Numbered from the stretch's first letter, positions 36,311 to 50,098 are shown. The stretch: 64,000 bases of DNA from Sciurus carolinensis (GCF_902686445.1 NC_062232.1:74789440-74853439); one strand, 5' to 3'. Made by a program: numbers and translations. The notes: generated from the letters alone by a model not told the origin.

Positions 36311-36544
36311 GATTTTTTAAAATTTTTGTCCTCTCTTTCTTTGGGTTAGTTTGAACAAGGGTTTATCAATCTTGTTTATTTTTCTAAGAACCAACTCTTT
36401 CTTGCACTAATTGTTTGGTTTTTTTTTTAATTCTCAATTTCATTAATTTTTGCCATGATTTTAATTATATATTGTCCTCATGGATTTGGAGTTAATTTGT
36501 GCTTGCTTTACAACTAGGACCTTGGGATATTATATTTTATTAGT

Positions 36545-36660
36545 TAAATTATGATTTTAAGACCACTATTTTATTCATCTTTATGTGATGCTGAGGATTG
36601 AACCCAGTGCCACACACATGTGAGGCAAACACTCCACTACTGAGCTACCACTCTAGCCCA
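36545..36660 (-). repeat. ID-derived SINE
   Basis: Sense strand has 'GGTAGCTCAGTAGTGGAGTG' (A box) and 'TGGGTTCAATCCTCAGCATC' (B box). Possible target duplication 'ttaatttgtg' (36492-36501) and 'ttaatttatg' (36661-36670) would extend the element to 36502 with an AT-rich tail. Sits at the 5' edge of the older L1. Confidence 0.82.
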
Positions 36661-36670
36661 TTAATTTATG

Positions 36671-37069
36671 TTATAAGGTCATCACTTAAGTTACTATTTG
36701 AAAAACAAAATGGTAATGGAGACAAAGAAGGTGAATATTTCAATATATACTGAAATAATTTAGGTGAATTTTGGTTTATACCAGGATAATAGCAGTAGAA
36801 TTATAGAGTACTTGTCAGAGTATAGATTTTTTTGAAAATACAGTCAACAATTTTTTCTTATATATCGGATGCATGGTTAGAAACTAATTGTGGAATCATG
36901 GGTGACTTTAATTTTTTGAGTTGAGGTAATATAAAATTGCATTTTTAAAGTGAATAGCATTTTTAAAGACTACTGGAGAAGAATTTTGGAGTTAAAAGTA
37001 AAAGATGTGGGAGGCACATTGGGTTTGTGATAACTTAATCACTTGCAAATTGAGATATTATTTAGGCAA
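36671..37069. other. Unrecognised AT-rich non-coding DNA
   Basis: No gene or repeat recognised. Confidence 0.5.
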
Positions 37070-37077
37070 TATATGTG

Positions 37078-37119
<42 letters not shown>
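37070..37119. repeat. (TG)n microsatellite
   Basis: About 17 TG units preceded by 'atgtgtatatatgtg'. Alternating purine-pyrimidine. Confidence 0.93.
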
Positions 37120-37120
<1 letters not shown>

Positions 37121-40100
37121 TCCTGGATTTCAGGAGAAATGTGTTGGATTGAAATTAAGAGTATATAGATAGGATATAAAACCGTAGAAATAGATAAGAT
37201 CATAGTATAAATTCTCCAAAGTGTTAATCATTTTGACATTAGTAATATTGCTATTGCCATCAATAACATTCTTCCAAAAAAAGATCTATCAAAAAATTCA
37301 TGGACATAGCAAGAGTTGCTGAAAAAAAATAGATTCAGAAAACAGCCAAAAGTATTATCTGTGAAGTATTATGGTGTTGATCAATTTAAAATTCAACTAT
37401 TGACATCATCAATAAATAGGGACAAGATACATAATCAAATTGAGCTTGCTATTAGTGTGTTTACCTATATTATTGAATTGAGTTTGAGACTAGAAATGAT
37501 ATGAAAAAAATATTTATAGGGCTCAATTGAGTATTAACTGATACCATAGTCATTTCTCATCCAAGTGCACAAATGACACAGCAGCATTCAGGTGCTACAT
37601 TCAGAGTCATAATAAAACTTAGAACATGTTCATGCATCAAAAAAAAGGCAATGATTTTTCTCTGGGAACTGATAATTCTTATTAGCATGAGTTGAACTGT
37701 GCATCTGTGTCCATAACTGACTGAGCAATGTGGCAGTGGATTGCTTTGTACACATCCCTGTGTTTTGCCTTCTGTTTGCCCTGCTGTGCCTTATTCACTC
37801 TTCCAGCCCACCCACATGAGAGTGAGTTTTCTCTCCCTCATTTTCCTGTTTGCAGATAATGGAGGTAGGAAAGAGCATGTGCAAAGCAAAAGTACTTCTC
37901 ATAGGTATCCTTCTATGTTATCCCTTTTCATTTCCTTCTGCACTTTTTGAAATTATAGGTAATACACTTTTATAATTCTTCATTATGTGGTCTCTCCCAC
38001 CTACAGATAGGACAGGTGAATAAATGCCTAGCACACTACAACTTTTTTCTTCATATATATATATAATTTCTTTTTTATTTTTAGTGTACATGAACCCTTA
38101 CACTTTTACTTATTTATATTCCTTTCAGTGATCATGTGTGCACTGTTGTGCCATCTGAAAATTTAGCCTTTTAGCTTCTTTGATGGTATAATTAACATGA
38201 ACTAAATAAATCCAGCTGTCAAAGCACCTGGGTATTTATAGTTTCACCCTCTCTTCTGAGGCAGAAGAGCTTTCATAACACATATGGTATGGTGAATCCG
38301 GAGCAGATGGACTCATACTCTGGCTTTCAATAAGGCAAGAAGGGATAACACTGCATAGAGCCCAGATATCATTCCAACAAGGGTACTGAATTGAATTTGT
38401 CTTGTACCAGACAATGCCTGGGCTAAATCCATTGTAGATGCTTCAAAGCTGGGATTTTTGTCCTGTGTTGTTTGATCAAAGCAAAAATGTTAACATATAG
38501 GTAAAATAATAAGAACTTGGCAAGAGTTGATGACTTTAACTGGCATTAATGTCTTTTTGCATATATTGAGGAGCAGATAACTCAATGCAATGTGGTTTTC
38601 CCCTTTCATCTATGTGATAAAGCTTACTTTGGCCTATAAGAAATGCCACATTTGAAAAGAAATTCCTGGGTGTATAGGAGGCAAACTAAGATCTCAAAGT
38701 GACAATTTTTTACCATCCATCACTGTAAGAAAAACAAACAATTTATGAAGTCTGTCAACCCTAGAAAAGCAGAGACTTCTACAGAATCACCCTGACCAGA
38801 CAGCACAGATGAGCCAACTAGCAGCCTAATCACTAATGTCATAGATACCTTTGATGTCTGTTAATAGTGTCTGCCACATATATCCTTCAGAAATCAAATA
38901 GTCCATCATTGAAAACCAAGGTCACAAAATTAGTGAAATTTTAAAAGAATAATTTATACCTGGATAGTGAAAAGCTAGTAATAGGTAGTGATTCATATGC
39001 TTTTATATTCAAGCATTTGATCATAGTATTCTGTGACTTGTGGTGGGAAGAAATTAGTGATTTTCAAGGAGGGCGAGTGGGTGGGAATGCTCTTTCCTGT
39101 AGAAGACCATATGTCCTGATAAGTGATGGGCTCTTTCAAATTATACCTCCTCCTTACCCAGATTATCTGAAGGCTCCATTGGTGTGATATATAGTCTTGT
39201 TGAGGATCTCTGACTAGTGAGCTTCACTGAAAGATGATAACACACTCATTATTATTGAGGTAGAAGAAAGGTGGAGATGTAATTCATGAATTATCTTCTG
39301 ACGAAATAAGTTTTCTTAAAATTTCCAATATATTGTTAAACAATAGGGAAAGAAACTTTCTTAATTTCAGGAGTTTCCATCTGTAGAAGCATAAAGTATG
39401 CTTCATGTGAGACTATGAGACTTACCATCTGCTTTAATGTCTTTGGAGAACAGTTATCACTGATTGCCTTCCAGGGTTAAAATTAATAGACTTCAGCCTA
39501 TTGTACTGAAAGCATCTTTAAGATTTTATCCATTGTGAACATATCCTCCAAATGGCATTCTGCCAAATTTTAGGCTGCCTTGAATTTTGTGACTGTTCAT
39601 CCTAATATGCATAATATTTCTCTTCTGATTCCATTTTTGAACTTCTGTGTTCTATTTTTATCTGTATGATGGAGATAATGCCAAACAGGATTCAGAAGTA
39701 AAACATTAAATATGAAAAATAACAGTTAAGAAGAATTAATACTATACAATTTCCCATGGCAATTGATTGCATGTTTATTCAGTAGCTGGATACAGTTGTT
39801 TGACTAAAATTTTGATTTCCAATGTCAATTGAGCAGTTTATTCATTTAACTTTAGAGTGTTCATTTTCTGTGATAGCATAAATGTTTCTGCACTAACTGT
39901 CCAAGGATGAGGTACCTTGCTGATAGAACAGCTTGGTTTGAGGTAGTTAGGTCTTAGTGGATGTAAATAGCTTGGCTATGTGAATGAACTTTGACTGTTC
40001 TTGGAAAGTAATTTGCAATGTCCACTGAGATCAGTCATAATTTCATATTCACTAATAAAGTATTTGAAAATATGTCCAAAACATAATTGTGTTATTTCTG

Positions 40101-42485
40101 TTGTGGAAGTTTGATTTAAAATATGTGTTAGAACTGTTCTGAAAATATAATCAGATTGTAAGTGGCTTATTGTCATTCAGCAATGAGGTGATAGCAGAAG
40201 CAGTACCATATCTAGTACATAAATCAAAATAAGTTGAGTTTACAACATTGCACCCATCTTTGATGCATGATAGCATGTTTTTATAGTGCTGGTTTGTAAG
40301 TTAATACATATTTTTACTTTCAAAACCTTGGTTTTGAAATATAATCACTGAGAGAAATTCTTGAATTACAAGCTAAATTCAATTCCATTGTACTTGTGAG
40401 TATACAATATGTGGATTTAACTAGAGGACTTAGTTCTTTCTTATTTTGTTAATGGTAAAATTGTTTAAAAAGGGAAGCCAAACTCAACTTTATTGTATAC
40501 TAATTTTAGTTCTCGGAAATAAAATTAATGTACAGTTTTCCTAATACTCCCCCTCAGGTTATAATTTAAAATGGTGAGTTTTCTTCATAGTGTTTTTAAT
40601 ATCCATAGCTCTACATCTGCACAGTTGTGAAGAAAAAGTGTTGATATTTGAGGTAGCGTTATTAATGCATTTATAACATTTATTCATAGGAACTTTCCAT
40701 TTAAAATAAATGAACCTTATAGAATTGTAATCTAAAGGGGGGGAATTTTCCCTAGATGATACTGCTGTCATTGAATTAACACTAAGATAAAAAAGGAAAT
40801 AATAATGATTTTATAGAATTTCATTCCAGTTTAAGACTTACAAGAGAACTCAATGTCCAGTTTTGACAGAAACACTAATGCCTTTAAGGAAATAAGAAGA
40901 AAAAAATGCAGTTACAGATAACCAAACCATTGGAACATATAGATATGTATTTGAGGAGGAACCAGAGATATAGGGGACATTGTCATGAAGCAAGTATTAT
41001 CTCACACGCCTAAGATGTCTTTAAAGTCAACCTTCAGCAATTTTAATCATCTTATTTTTAGACAGTGAGAGAACAAGCTATCAATCTTTCCATATCTTTA
41101 TTACCTGAGAATCACCAATTTACAAAATGAAATCAAGGCAAATATTCAGAAAACTGCCTATTGCTAAAGAACTGAACTATTTCTTTATGTATTGCCTATG
41201 TGGAAATTAATTTGTGTGTCTCAGAGTCAATCTACTTTTTATTCCTCTGACTACTTCAATAAGGTTAGAATCTTAAATATTTTTAAAATTTCCTTTAGAG
41301 AAAAAAAATAAAGGAAATACTACTTCTAATCAAATTTTCATTCATGTATTATAGTGAAAAATAATTTGTCAATATATTTTATTAACATATGATTAGCCCA
41401 AAAATGCCCCATCCAATAAAAATAAATAAAAATATAACTCAAGTAGTAACAATGAATTAACTCTTTTGTAGTAGTCATGATCCCTTTGAATTTTTGTATT
41501 AGCATTGTCCTTGTTGTTTTCTCACTTTTCATTTTTCTTAGCATTTATTTCAGGGTTGTGTGAAATTGTATTTCACTTTTTAACTTTTAATTTATTGCAA
41601 GTAGTGTGGCACCACTCTACTGAAATAGTTATGGTTAATTTTCTATAACCAGCTGTATATTTATATAGGTAACTTTCAACAGAAATACCATTTAAATTGG
41701 TTCAAAAATTTAATTAATTCAACTTTGAATATCCATTTCCACTTTAAACAGGATATTTAAAAACAGTTTTCTCTTGTAGAATTTTATTCCCTAATGTGAT
41801 GCTATTAGATCAAATCCTGTCATCCTCAAAATTATCTCTTCAGAACTGGAAAATTTCATCACATGGGTAGATAAATTTAATATAGCCCCAAACACTTCCC
41901 TTTCTTTTTTTTTTTTGCATTTTCCTGGCAGGTAATTCAGTGCTTGATATATCAAGTGGGTGTGGAAGAAATATGGGTAGCATATGCATATAAAACTACT
42001 GCTAAAGAAATTCTATGGGTACTCCTTGTTAAAATGGAAGAGAAATGTTGCTATTTAGTTGTCCAGAAATATGACAGCTAAATAAAATTAAAATATAATT
42101 ATTTAACAAATGTAACTACTCAGTATATTGACATTACAATTTTATTTCTAGGGCTATGAAGTATTATAATTAGAGCTCTGAATTATTAGATAAATCCACT
42201 CAAAATTTGGTTTACAAACTTTCAAGATTTTTCAAAATATATGTTTCATATTTATGATTTAATTCAATTAAAATTTAATTTTGCATTGAATCATCTTCAA
42301 CATTGTATCAGTTGAAACATAGTGGGGCAAGTTGTATTACTCAAAGCATATCATAAATCCATCAATGTGGATTTTTACATACAAAATATAGTTTGGTTTA
42401 ACAAGGAACAGACAATTTCTGCACCATAAAATAGAGATTCATATTGGTATATGGCATATGGTATATTGGTTGTTTTGTTTCCTGA
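37120..42485. other. Unrecognised, somewhat less AT-rich non-coding DNA
   Basis: 5.4 kb, the longest stretch with no recognisable young repeat. A short (AT)n run lies at 38056-38070. Because it is little disturbed by insertions it is the best place in the window to look for conserved non-coding sequence, but I see no coding frame over 70 codons and no splice or RNA signature I would defend. Confidence 0.45.
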
Positions 42486-42505
42486 TTTTTAAAACATTAT
42501 CATTG

Positions 42506-42609
42506 GGCTGGGGAGATAGCTCAGCTGGTAGAGTGTTTGCCTCGCAGGCACAAGGCCCTAAGTTCGATCCCCAGTTCCGAAAAAAAAAAATTATCTGCCC
42601 ATCTATGTC
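42506..42609 (+). repeat. Young ID-family SINE with short non-A 3' tail
   Basis: Very close to its tRNA-Ala-like source: 'gggctggggagatagctcag' (A box) and 'aagttcgatccccagttccg' (B box) are near-consensus, followed by ten A residues and then 'ttatctgcccatctatgtc'. Exact 17-bp target duplication 'ttaaaacattatcattg' at 42489-42505 and 42610-42626. The non-A tail is inside the duplication and resembles the tails of the ID copies at 24953 and 29694. It is a SINE, not a tRNA gene: it lacks a cloverleaf 3' half and has an A tail. Confidence 0.95.
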
Positions 42610-42783
42610 TTAAAACATTATCATTGTAAGTACTTCAAGGAACTATAAGCCAACAATATACTTATCTGAAAAAAGTTTTTTAAATCATTTGCCTTTTGAT
42701 AGCTTCAATATCTCCTTCATATATTTGTCCTGACTGAGAAAACATAAATAGCCAGGAAATGAATAATGCTTATTATTTGCAGC

Positions 42784-42784
<1 letters not shown>

Positions 42785-42813
<29 letters not shown>
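42785..42813. repeat. (AAT)n microsatellite
   Basis: About nine tandem AAT/ATA units. A leucine-rich antisense frame across it is an artefact of this repeat. Confidence 0.92.
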
Positions 42814-42816
<3 letters not shown>

Positions 42817-43084
42817 TCTTCAACTTTCTTTCCTGATAGCTTTCTGAAGGTGGCATACATTTTGGAGGCGTACTGTGGAAGCCTATGTTCACAATACTCA
42901 AACTTTATTATGGTTTGCATAAAGTCTTATCGATGTATGAAGGAGATGTATGCAACAGGAAGATGTCCTATAAACCCTATTCCTTTTTGTTAGATTCTTA
43001 GTCTGAGAACATCTATGTTAGAAGTCAAGAGTTGTTGAAACATCACTAATATGAAAATTTGTAGCTGATTTCAAAAAATGAAAC

Positions 43085-43245
43085 TAAGTGTAGAATAATG
43101 AAGGAAATGTGAGTTTTGGAATCAATCCTGGAAGTCAACATTGGTTTTATTTTAAGTAGGTAAAATAATGCCTACCTCAGATGGTAGATGTGCAGCTCAA
43201 ATGGTATAATGTATGTAAAATTCCTAGTTTAGTGCTTGAAAATTT
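43085..43245 (+). repeat. Probable MIR SINE remnant
   Basis: Shows the MIR series in degraded form: 'gagttttggaatcaatcctg', 'gtaaaataatgcctacctca', 'aaaattcctagtttagtgct'. Confidence 0.5.
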
Positions 43246-44856
43246 TTAGTTGTACAGAATGATAACTTATTTTTGCTGTCTTTGTTTTTGTCACTATATC
43301 AAGAGTTTGGAATACAGGTGGAACTCGACATGTACACATTCTTCCAAGGTCAAATAACACTGGTGAATAGTGGTAATACAGTAAGAAATGGCTCTGAAAA
43401 CACAGCAGACTCCCTATAAGACAAAAGTACCAAAACAAACTAACTTTGCCTAGAGTTAGCTTCATATTTGGGATCTAATAACTATTTGTTACATTATTTT
43501 TTCTTCTTTTAAGATAATACTGCAGAAGATTTTTACAAATGTATTTAACCCAGGTTTTATTTTATCCTTCTTTCTGTCCATCTGTCTATCTAGCCTATTT
43601 TTCTATTTATGCATCCATTTCAGGATGTACAAATAGACTTTTGTCATTTATCTGCATGTTGTTTAACACTTATTTTTAACAAAAAGAAACTGAATGAAAA
43701 GAATATGAATGAACCATCTTTCATAACTGCCACACATATGTGTTTCAAATGTCACAGGAAAATTTTATAATTAGATGACACTACTGTTTTCATTGGCATA
43801 GCTTAAGGGAAATAAAAAAGAAAAAAACATAAGTGTCAGTCTTTGGCAGAGTGTTATATCTTTACTCAGAGTGAATTAAATTTAAATGTGAAAAATGTAG
43901 GCTGAATTTTTAAAAACATGTACTCTCATAATAGATACCTTGAATGATAATATATAACCAAACACAAAAAATTAATTTCCTTATTTTTGGTAGTTTGGCT
44001 AGTACCTATTTACAAAAAAAATCATCATCAGGTAAGACTCAAATGAAAACCCATTAATTCAGAGTGAAGATAATCTGGATGTAAAATTTAAAAATCTTCA
44101 ATAATTTGGAAAAAAATTTAACAGTGTCTTTTGTACTAAGATGGAAATCTGTGTGAAATTCAAGGTAATGTAAAACAGGGTGAACAAGAAATCTCTCATG
44201 CAAATTTGGGTGAAATCATCCTGCAGAAAACTGAATGACAAAAAGTAAATTATAAATAGATGAACAAAACAAAATGAGAAAAAAATAGCTGATCTATATT
44301 GCCATTAGATTAAAACATGCACTTAGAAAACAGTCCCTTACAACACATGAATGTAATTTGAGTTTTAGGAAGAATTTGACAAAACAATAATTCCAGAAAC
44401 TAGAAATATACTGAAGATCTTCAATTCTCCTAATTAAATATCTAGTATGTCAACATAGTTATATCTTATAATCATTCACCTTGCTTCCATAGACTCATGA
44501 ACATAGTATATTTTCATTTTCAACTATTCAGGGAACTACAGTAAGCACTAAATCTACTCATTCATCTTTGTTTTTTTTTTTAAATAAACATTGTATCACT
44601 GTTGGCTGACTCAGAAGTCAGCACTGACAATGTTTGTCTACTGTAGTCTTTCATAGCAATATCTCATCAGAGGAAAACAAGAGAGGCACATAGCACAAGG
44701 TAAGTACTCTGAATTTTTTCAAAAGTGCATCTTGATACATTTTTGTTGCCTGTCTGTGAGTTTCAACTGACTGTGTGTTTGTATTTTTAATAAAGAATGT
44801 CAACATTTAGGGTCTGAGAGAAGAATCAACTACCTACTTAGTAAAAAGTAATGTTG
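43246..44856. other. Unrecognised AT-rich non-coding DNA
   Basis: No gene or interspersed repeat recognised. A small palindromic motif, 'ctgactcagaagtcagc', occurs at about 44606. Confidence 0.5.
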
Positions 44857-45067
44857 CCGGGCATGGTGGTGCACACCTATAATCCCAGTGTCTCAGGAGT
44901 TTGAGGCAGGAGCATCACAAGTTCAAAGCCACTATCAGCAACTTAGTACAGGCAGACCCTAAGCAAATTACTGAGACCCTATTTCTAGATTATAACAAAG
45001 GTCTGGGGTTGTGGCTCAGTGGTTAAGTGCCACTGTGTTCACTTCCTGATACCAAAAAAAAAAAAGT
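44857..45067 (+). repeat. B1-ID dimeric SINE
   Basis: 'gccgggcatggtggtgcaca', 'cacaagttcaaagccac', an internal 'acttagtacaggcagaccct' stretch, ID half 'ctggggttgtggctcagtgg' and an A tail. Among the better preserved heads in the window. Confidence 0.93.
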
Positions 45068-46799
45068 TATAAGTCATTAAATCTGGTTAAACATACCTGA
45101 AGTTTGAAATTTTACATCTTCTATTAATCCTAAAATATTTTTTCTTGAACTTAGTCTGATGGTTTTAATCAAGGAAAGGTAAATCATCACTTGCAAATGG
45201 GGGTTTGTGTGATGGCAAGTAATAGTTTCACATTGGTGACATTATTATTTATGATGTATAATTGTATTTCATTTTCATATAGTCTGTGCCTATGATGAGA
45301 TTTAGCACAAAGACAGGTCACCTAAAACAAATCTTTTTGAGTCTAATTGAAACACTTGATCCTTGTTACCAATACGTAAGCTGTATAGGCTAGAAATATG
45401 AACTTTTAGATGACAGTTTTCAAAACTGTATGTTTGAAAACATGAAGAGGCAAGTAAATTGGATGTGTATTTTTTATATTATGACAGAAGCTCAATCAAC
45501 ATCAACCATAAGAATGGGTGGTTACCAAAATAGTAAGTGAGGAAGCTATCCATAATTCTAATTAAAGATAAGAACATAAAAATTTCAGTAAATTCCCTCC
45601 TAATTCTAAAGGTGTCAGTAAAATTTTGTAGCCTCAGTTTCAATAGCTACCTATTAAAAAAATCAAAATATTTGAAAAGTAATAGGAATTTGGGGGAGCC
45701 AGATTCTGATAATTAAATAATTCACTTTACTTAAAATGTATACATAATTTATCTTAATAATAGAGGGATAAATATGACTATAATTATTTAGTTAATTGTC
45801 CATGTATGCCCTCCCTTCTTTCTTTAAACTTAGCATCTGCTTATTAATTAATTTTGCTGGCTTCTAATAAGTGTATCACACTCTGGCACTGTGCTATTAG
45901 TCTTTTATTTAAGATGCAAAAGAAAAGATTTCTCACATGAAATGGCCTATAATTTTAAATAGAAACAGGAGTCCTGCAACAAATGCCCAATTATTCTTTG
46001 ATGCTGTGCAACATCTATTTCTCTCTTAAAGTGTTCTTATAAGAGAGAAAGTATAAATGAATTAGTCTGAAAGAACACAAATATAGAAAAGGACCCTAAT
46101 AAAATCCTTGATTAAAGTATTGCTTTTAAAAAGAAGGATATAAAAAATAAAAAAGTTACTACAGGTATGGGTAACAGATTGGACAGCAATATGATTTAAG
46201 TTTATTGGGAACAATAAGGCAACAACTGCTAAATAATTGAAGATAAAATTGAATAGAAAATATTATGATCCTAAAGACACTCCTATTTTCTTTATTTTTA
46301 TGCCAGTCCATAATTATTCAGTACCACCATGAATGGCCTGCTGAACTGAATCTGATAGGTAATAAGAAAAACAGAACAGAAAAGAAATATTTTAAAGCCT
46401 ATGAAAGTTTGGTATTGTGAGGAAATGTAGAGGTCATATACTCTATCTTCATACTCAGTCATGCAGCTTGTCTACCAACTATCTTTTCCATAATCCTAAT
46501 CTAATGGAAAAAAATGTTTAAATCTCAAAACGAAAAATGTCTTTCATTGCCTTAAAAAGTTCATGTATATTGCATCAATACATGTATTGCACATACAATG
46601 GAATAAACACATCTGAGTGCTATTGCTTTCTCCCAATGCGGTTATTCTTAAAGGAATAGATTATTTTGTATTGTTTAATTTTTTAAAAATTAATTATGCA
46701 TAAAGCATTCATTGGAACTTATTGATGAACTTCATAACATTCTACTTCAAATTATGGTACTTTGGCATTTTTTAGTATTTTAAGCTGTAAGAATGTGAG
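45068..46799. other. Unrecognised AT-rich non-coding DNA
   Basis: No gene or repeat recognised. Confidence 0.5.
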
Positions 46800-47120
46800 A
46801 AAACAGAAGAAGCAGGAAAGTCACTCAGTCACCCTCCCACTTCTCGCATGAAGCAGATCATGAAAGCCAGGAAGGATTTTATGACTGTCCCCTGAAACAG
46901 TTTATAATATATTCATTAGTGAAGTATCCCATTGTATACCCAGAGCAAAAGAACATGCTTGTCTCTGAAGACAAAATGGGGCAGAGAAGACTCTGAACAA
47001 ATGAACCTTGCAGTTTCCTCCAGTTTATTACCATTAGATCATATCCCCTTTGTTCAATCATGTTTCTCCACAATTATTCACTTTTCATTAAACCTAAATA
47101 TAAAAATACACATTTACTTA
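46800..47120 (+). repeat. Possible ancient LTR fragment
   Basis: The phrases 'agtttattaccattagatca', 'tttgttcaatcatgtttctc' and 'ttcactttttcatt'-like 'attcacttttcattaaacct' look like the poly-A end of an old ERVL-type LTR (ATTAAA signal). No TG/CA boundaries or duplication found. Overlapping frames of 64 and 97 codons on opposite strands are probably chance. Confidence 0.25.
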
Positions 47121-49734
47121 TTCCTTCATCTCCTTATGTCTCCTGTGTCACATACAAATTACATTAAGTTAATTAGTATGTTTTCTTCTTGTAATCTGAC
47201 TTTTTTATATGTGCCTCTATCATGATCCTAGGATGGATAAGGAAAAGATATTTCTCCTCCTCTACATGGTAAACCTGATATATTTATACTTCTATGTTGT
47301 GACATTGCAGGTAGACATACATGGGATTTTTAATACTTTTGTGTTTGAAAATCACAAAGTAGAAATCTGGTCTTCCAATGAATATCAGACTATGCATCAA
47401 TACATAAACCAGAATTCATCTGAGCTATTAAGTGCTTTTGTGAATTAATGGGACTTATGTAATTAAACAGAGATTATGAACTGGCATAAAGATAAAGAAA
47501 ATAGGAGTGTCTTTAGGATCATATCTCTGAAGCTAATAACACCAGGTAGGCTACAATAACAAAAATAATTTAACTATTGTATTGTCCTAACAATCACCCT
47601 GGTTTATGACCAATTCTAGTATATTGAAATAGGAGTCCAACACTTAAAAGATTAAGGAAATGTAATCTAAATTTGGAGGAATATAGACAGATGGCATAAG
47701 ATCTTCCTCCATATGATGACCCCAAATGCAGCTTTTCTAGAAGGCTGTAAATCAAGTCAACTTGCACATAGTATAAAAGCATAGCACAGAAATATATGTA
47801 TGGGAAATTATGAAAAAGGTACTTGAGTTTAAAAAATAAAAGCAAGGCATAGGACTTTTCTTGTTTACATTAAAAGACAAATGCTTTTTAAGTAATAATT
47901 TCTTGAGGCATTTTAAAATATTCTGTGAATTTTTTGAGAATTCAGGTTAAGTTAGGTAAAGAGATATCAGTGAAGAAATTCAACTCCTTCCCTGTCTCCT
48001 TCCTCTCCATCTTCCCTTTCTTTTCTTTTCATCTAGTGACGCATTAAAGACATTTTAAGCAAAATGAGTCCCAACAGAACACTACACTCAGAAACTTTGG
48101 AAGACGAAAGATTTTTTTAAAAAAACAATAAGTCAAAAGATGTTGTTAATTACAGGATATTACATAACAGCCTGGAGTGCAAAAAGTTACCTTTCAGAGA
48201 CATTTCTTCTTAATAATTATACTTAATCATCATGCTGTGATAGCTAGTTTCTTTAAAGTTTAATTTTGTTCTCTTTTATTATGGAATGCTAATTTGCTTT
48301 TCCTTTTTGGATTCTTCAGTGCAAGTCTCATTTTTAGTATTAAAAATGTTAAAGACTAACTTTTCTTTTATCAACCATTCTTCCAATGACTTATAATATG
48401 CAAGATATTATATTTTTAAATGTCACAACTTGCTTGAAAAAAAGAATAAAAAATACAAATTAATCCCAACATGGATTTCAATAATTCCCATCAGTAATTA
48501 ACTTCAAGGTGTATCAATGAAGAGATTACTTGGAAGCTACCTTACAAAGTTGGATAACATAAACTCTAAAATAAATAATTTTTATTGGCAAATCCACTAA
48601 CATTTTAGAGAATACCACAATGAAAGATGATATTCAGGTCTTGGATAGATGTACACAGACCTGGATACTTAGATAAATAAAGAAACAATTAAAGTTAGAT
48701 ATGATGCAACTTAGTGAATTTTTGTTTATGTTTTAGTGCAGCCTAGGACACTCCAGCTAACATGATTTTCTTGTCTGCCAGTCATGTGTGATAAATCTAA
48801 TTTATCTTCCATCATATGTTAAAATGAATAATTCTTTAGGTAAAATTATTTAAATATCACCAGATTACAGCATAGATTTGAATAATGCTTCAATTTCAAT
48901 TGGCAGTAAAGAATTGGGTTCATATACTTTGGACCAAATTAGAAAGTTTTAAATCTTATAAGTAACAAATTATATGAAACAGAAGATCTTTGGTATCTTT
49001 TATCTTTAGGAAACTATTAGGGCTTTTGGCATCATGAATAATGAGGGTTGTTTAAAAAAAATCAACTACTATTCAGAGGAGAGAAAGAAAACACTTAGAG
49101 GGAGATAAAATAACCCATGGGGAAATTTTAAAAGAACATGGAGAAGGAAAGACTGAAAAGTGATTTTAAAACTGTTTTCAATGCTATAGTTATTTAATGA
49201 AAATAATGCATTAGAAGGTAAAATGTTCTTTATTTCCACTAAATATAAGAAAGACTGTTTAATTAAATTATGGTTAGAGACTATGCTAGGTCTAAGGAAT
49301 TGATTCTTTATAGTAAGATAGGCCACTGAGAAAAATGTGTCTAGGAGATTAAGGAGTCAACTCTTCTGAAAACAATTAAGAGTAGGACTTGAAGCATTGT
49401 CACAAATGACTAAAATTCAGTCTTGCAGTGAAAAGACTGGATTAGGATAATATCATGTCTGTTCCTATCTTTTGATTGTATGACAATTCTGAAAGAGTAA
49501 AACGTTATCAAATGCCTTCAGTTCAGTGATGTTCTTAATTACCCTCATATTTTTGTCACGCATTATGTTTTGCTAAAGCCAAGGCAGATTTCAAGTTCTT
49601 TATCATTACTTAACAACACCTGTATTTTAACATTAGAAAGTCTTCTTCAAAGCATCACAAAGCAGAATTAACAAAAGAAAGAATAAGGAGGAATACTATT
49701 TTCTCTCTGAATATCACCCTATACTTTTATTCAT
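47121..49734. other. Unrecognised AT-rich non-coding DNA
   Basis: No gene or repeat recognised. A polypyrimidine tract lies at about 47985-48035. Confidence 0.5.
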
Positions 49735-50095
49735 TTCTGATTGTATAAATTTAAGGTGTACACATGATATTTTGACAGAGATATACATAGTTAAATGGTT
49801 ACCATAGGTACCAAATTAAATTATCCATCATCTCACATAATTGCTTTATGTGGTAAGAGCACATAAGATCTACTATTTTAGGAAATTCCTATATATATAT
49901 CCCAATATTATTAAATAAAGTCATCAACCAGTATTTAAATGATTGCATAAATTGGAGCATCTTTCCTCTGTAGTTTGCAACTATCATCTTTCTTTTGAGA
50001 TATAATAGCCTCAGAAGTGAGCATGTACAATCTAGAATATTATATAAAATTGCCTTAAATTTATTATAGGTGATTTCCCTTATCTTTTTTAATTT
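49735..50095 (+). repeat. Ancient L1M 3' UTR
   Basis: 'attgtataaatttaaggtgt', 'aaatggttaccataggtac', 'catcatctcacataattgc' and 'gagcacataagatctactat' follow in order the well-known 3' UTR motif of old mammalian L1 (L1MA/L1MB type), in sense orientation. Confidence 0.7.
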
Positions 50096-50098
50096 TAA

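Larger units (their letters stand above)
32906..36500 (-). mobile_element. Older L1, 3' UTR plus most of ORF2, minus strand
   Basis: 3' UTR ('tgtattgtatttatacataa'), ORF2 C-terminal region ('ttgtaccaatttggagtcc', 'attctaactggagtgagatg'), then the reverse-transcriptase region around 35140-35540. There a 103-codon remnant on the minus strand (35225-35536) keeps the L1-type [19 protein letters not shown] stretch. Interrupted by a nested L1 (34567-34911) and carrying an extra copy of the RT segment at about 36156-36310. 5'-truncated near 36480-36500. Many stops and frameshifts; no function expected. Confidence 0.85.

Noticed and set aside
42506..42580. Functional tRNA-Ala gene
   Set aside because: Only the 5' half and B box resemble tRNA-Ala; there is an A tail and a 17-bp target duplication, so it is an ID SINE.
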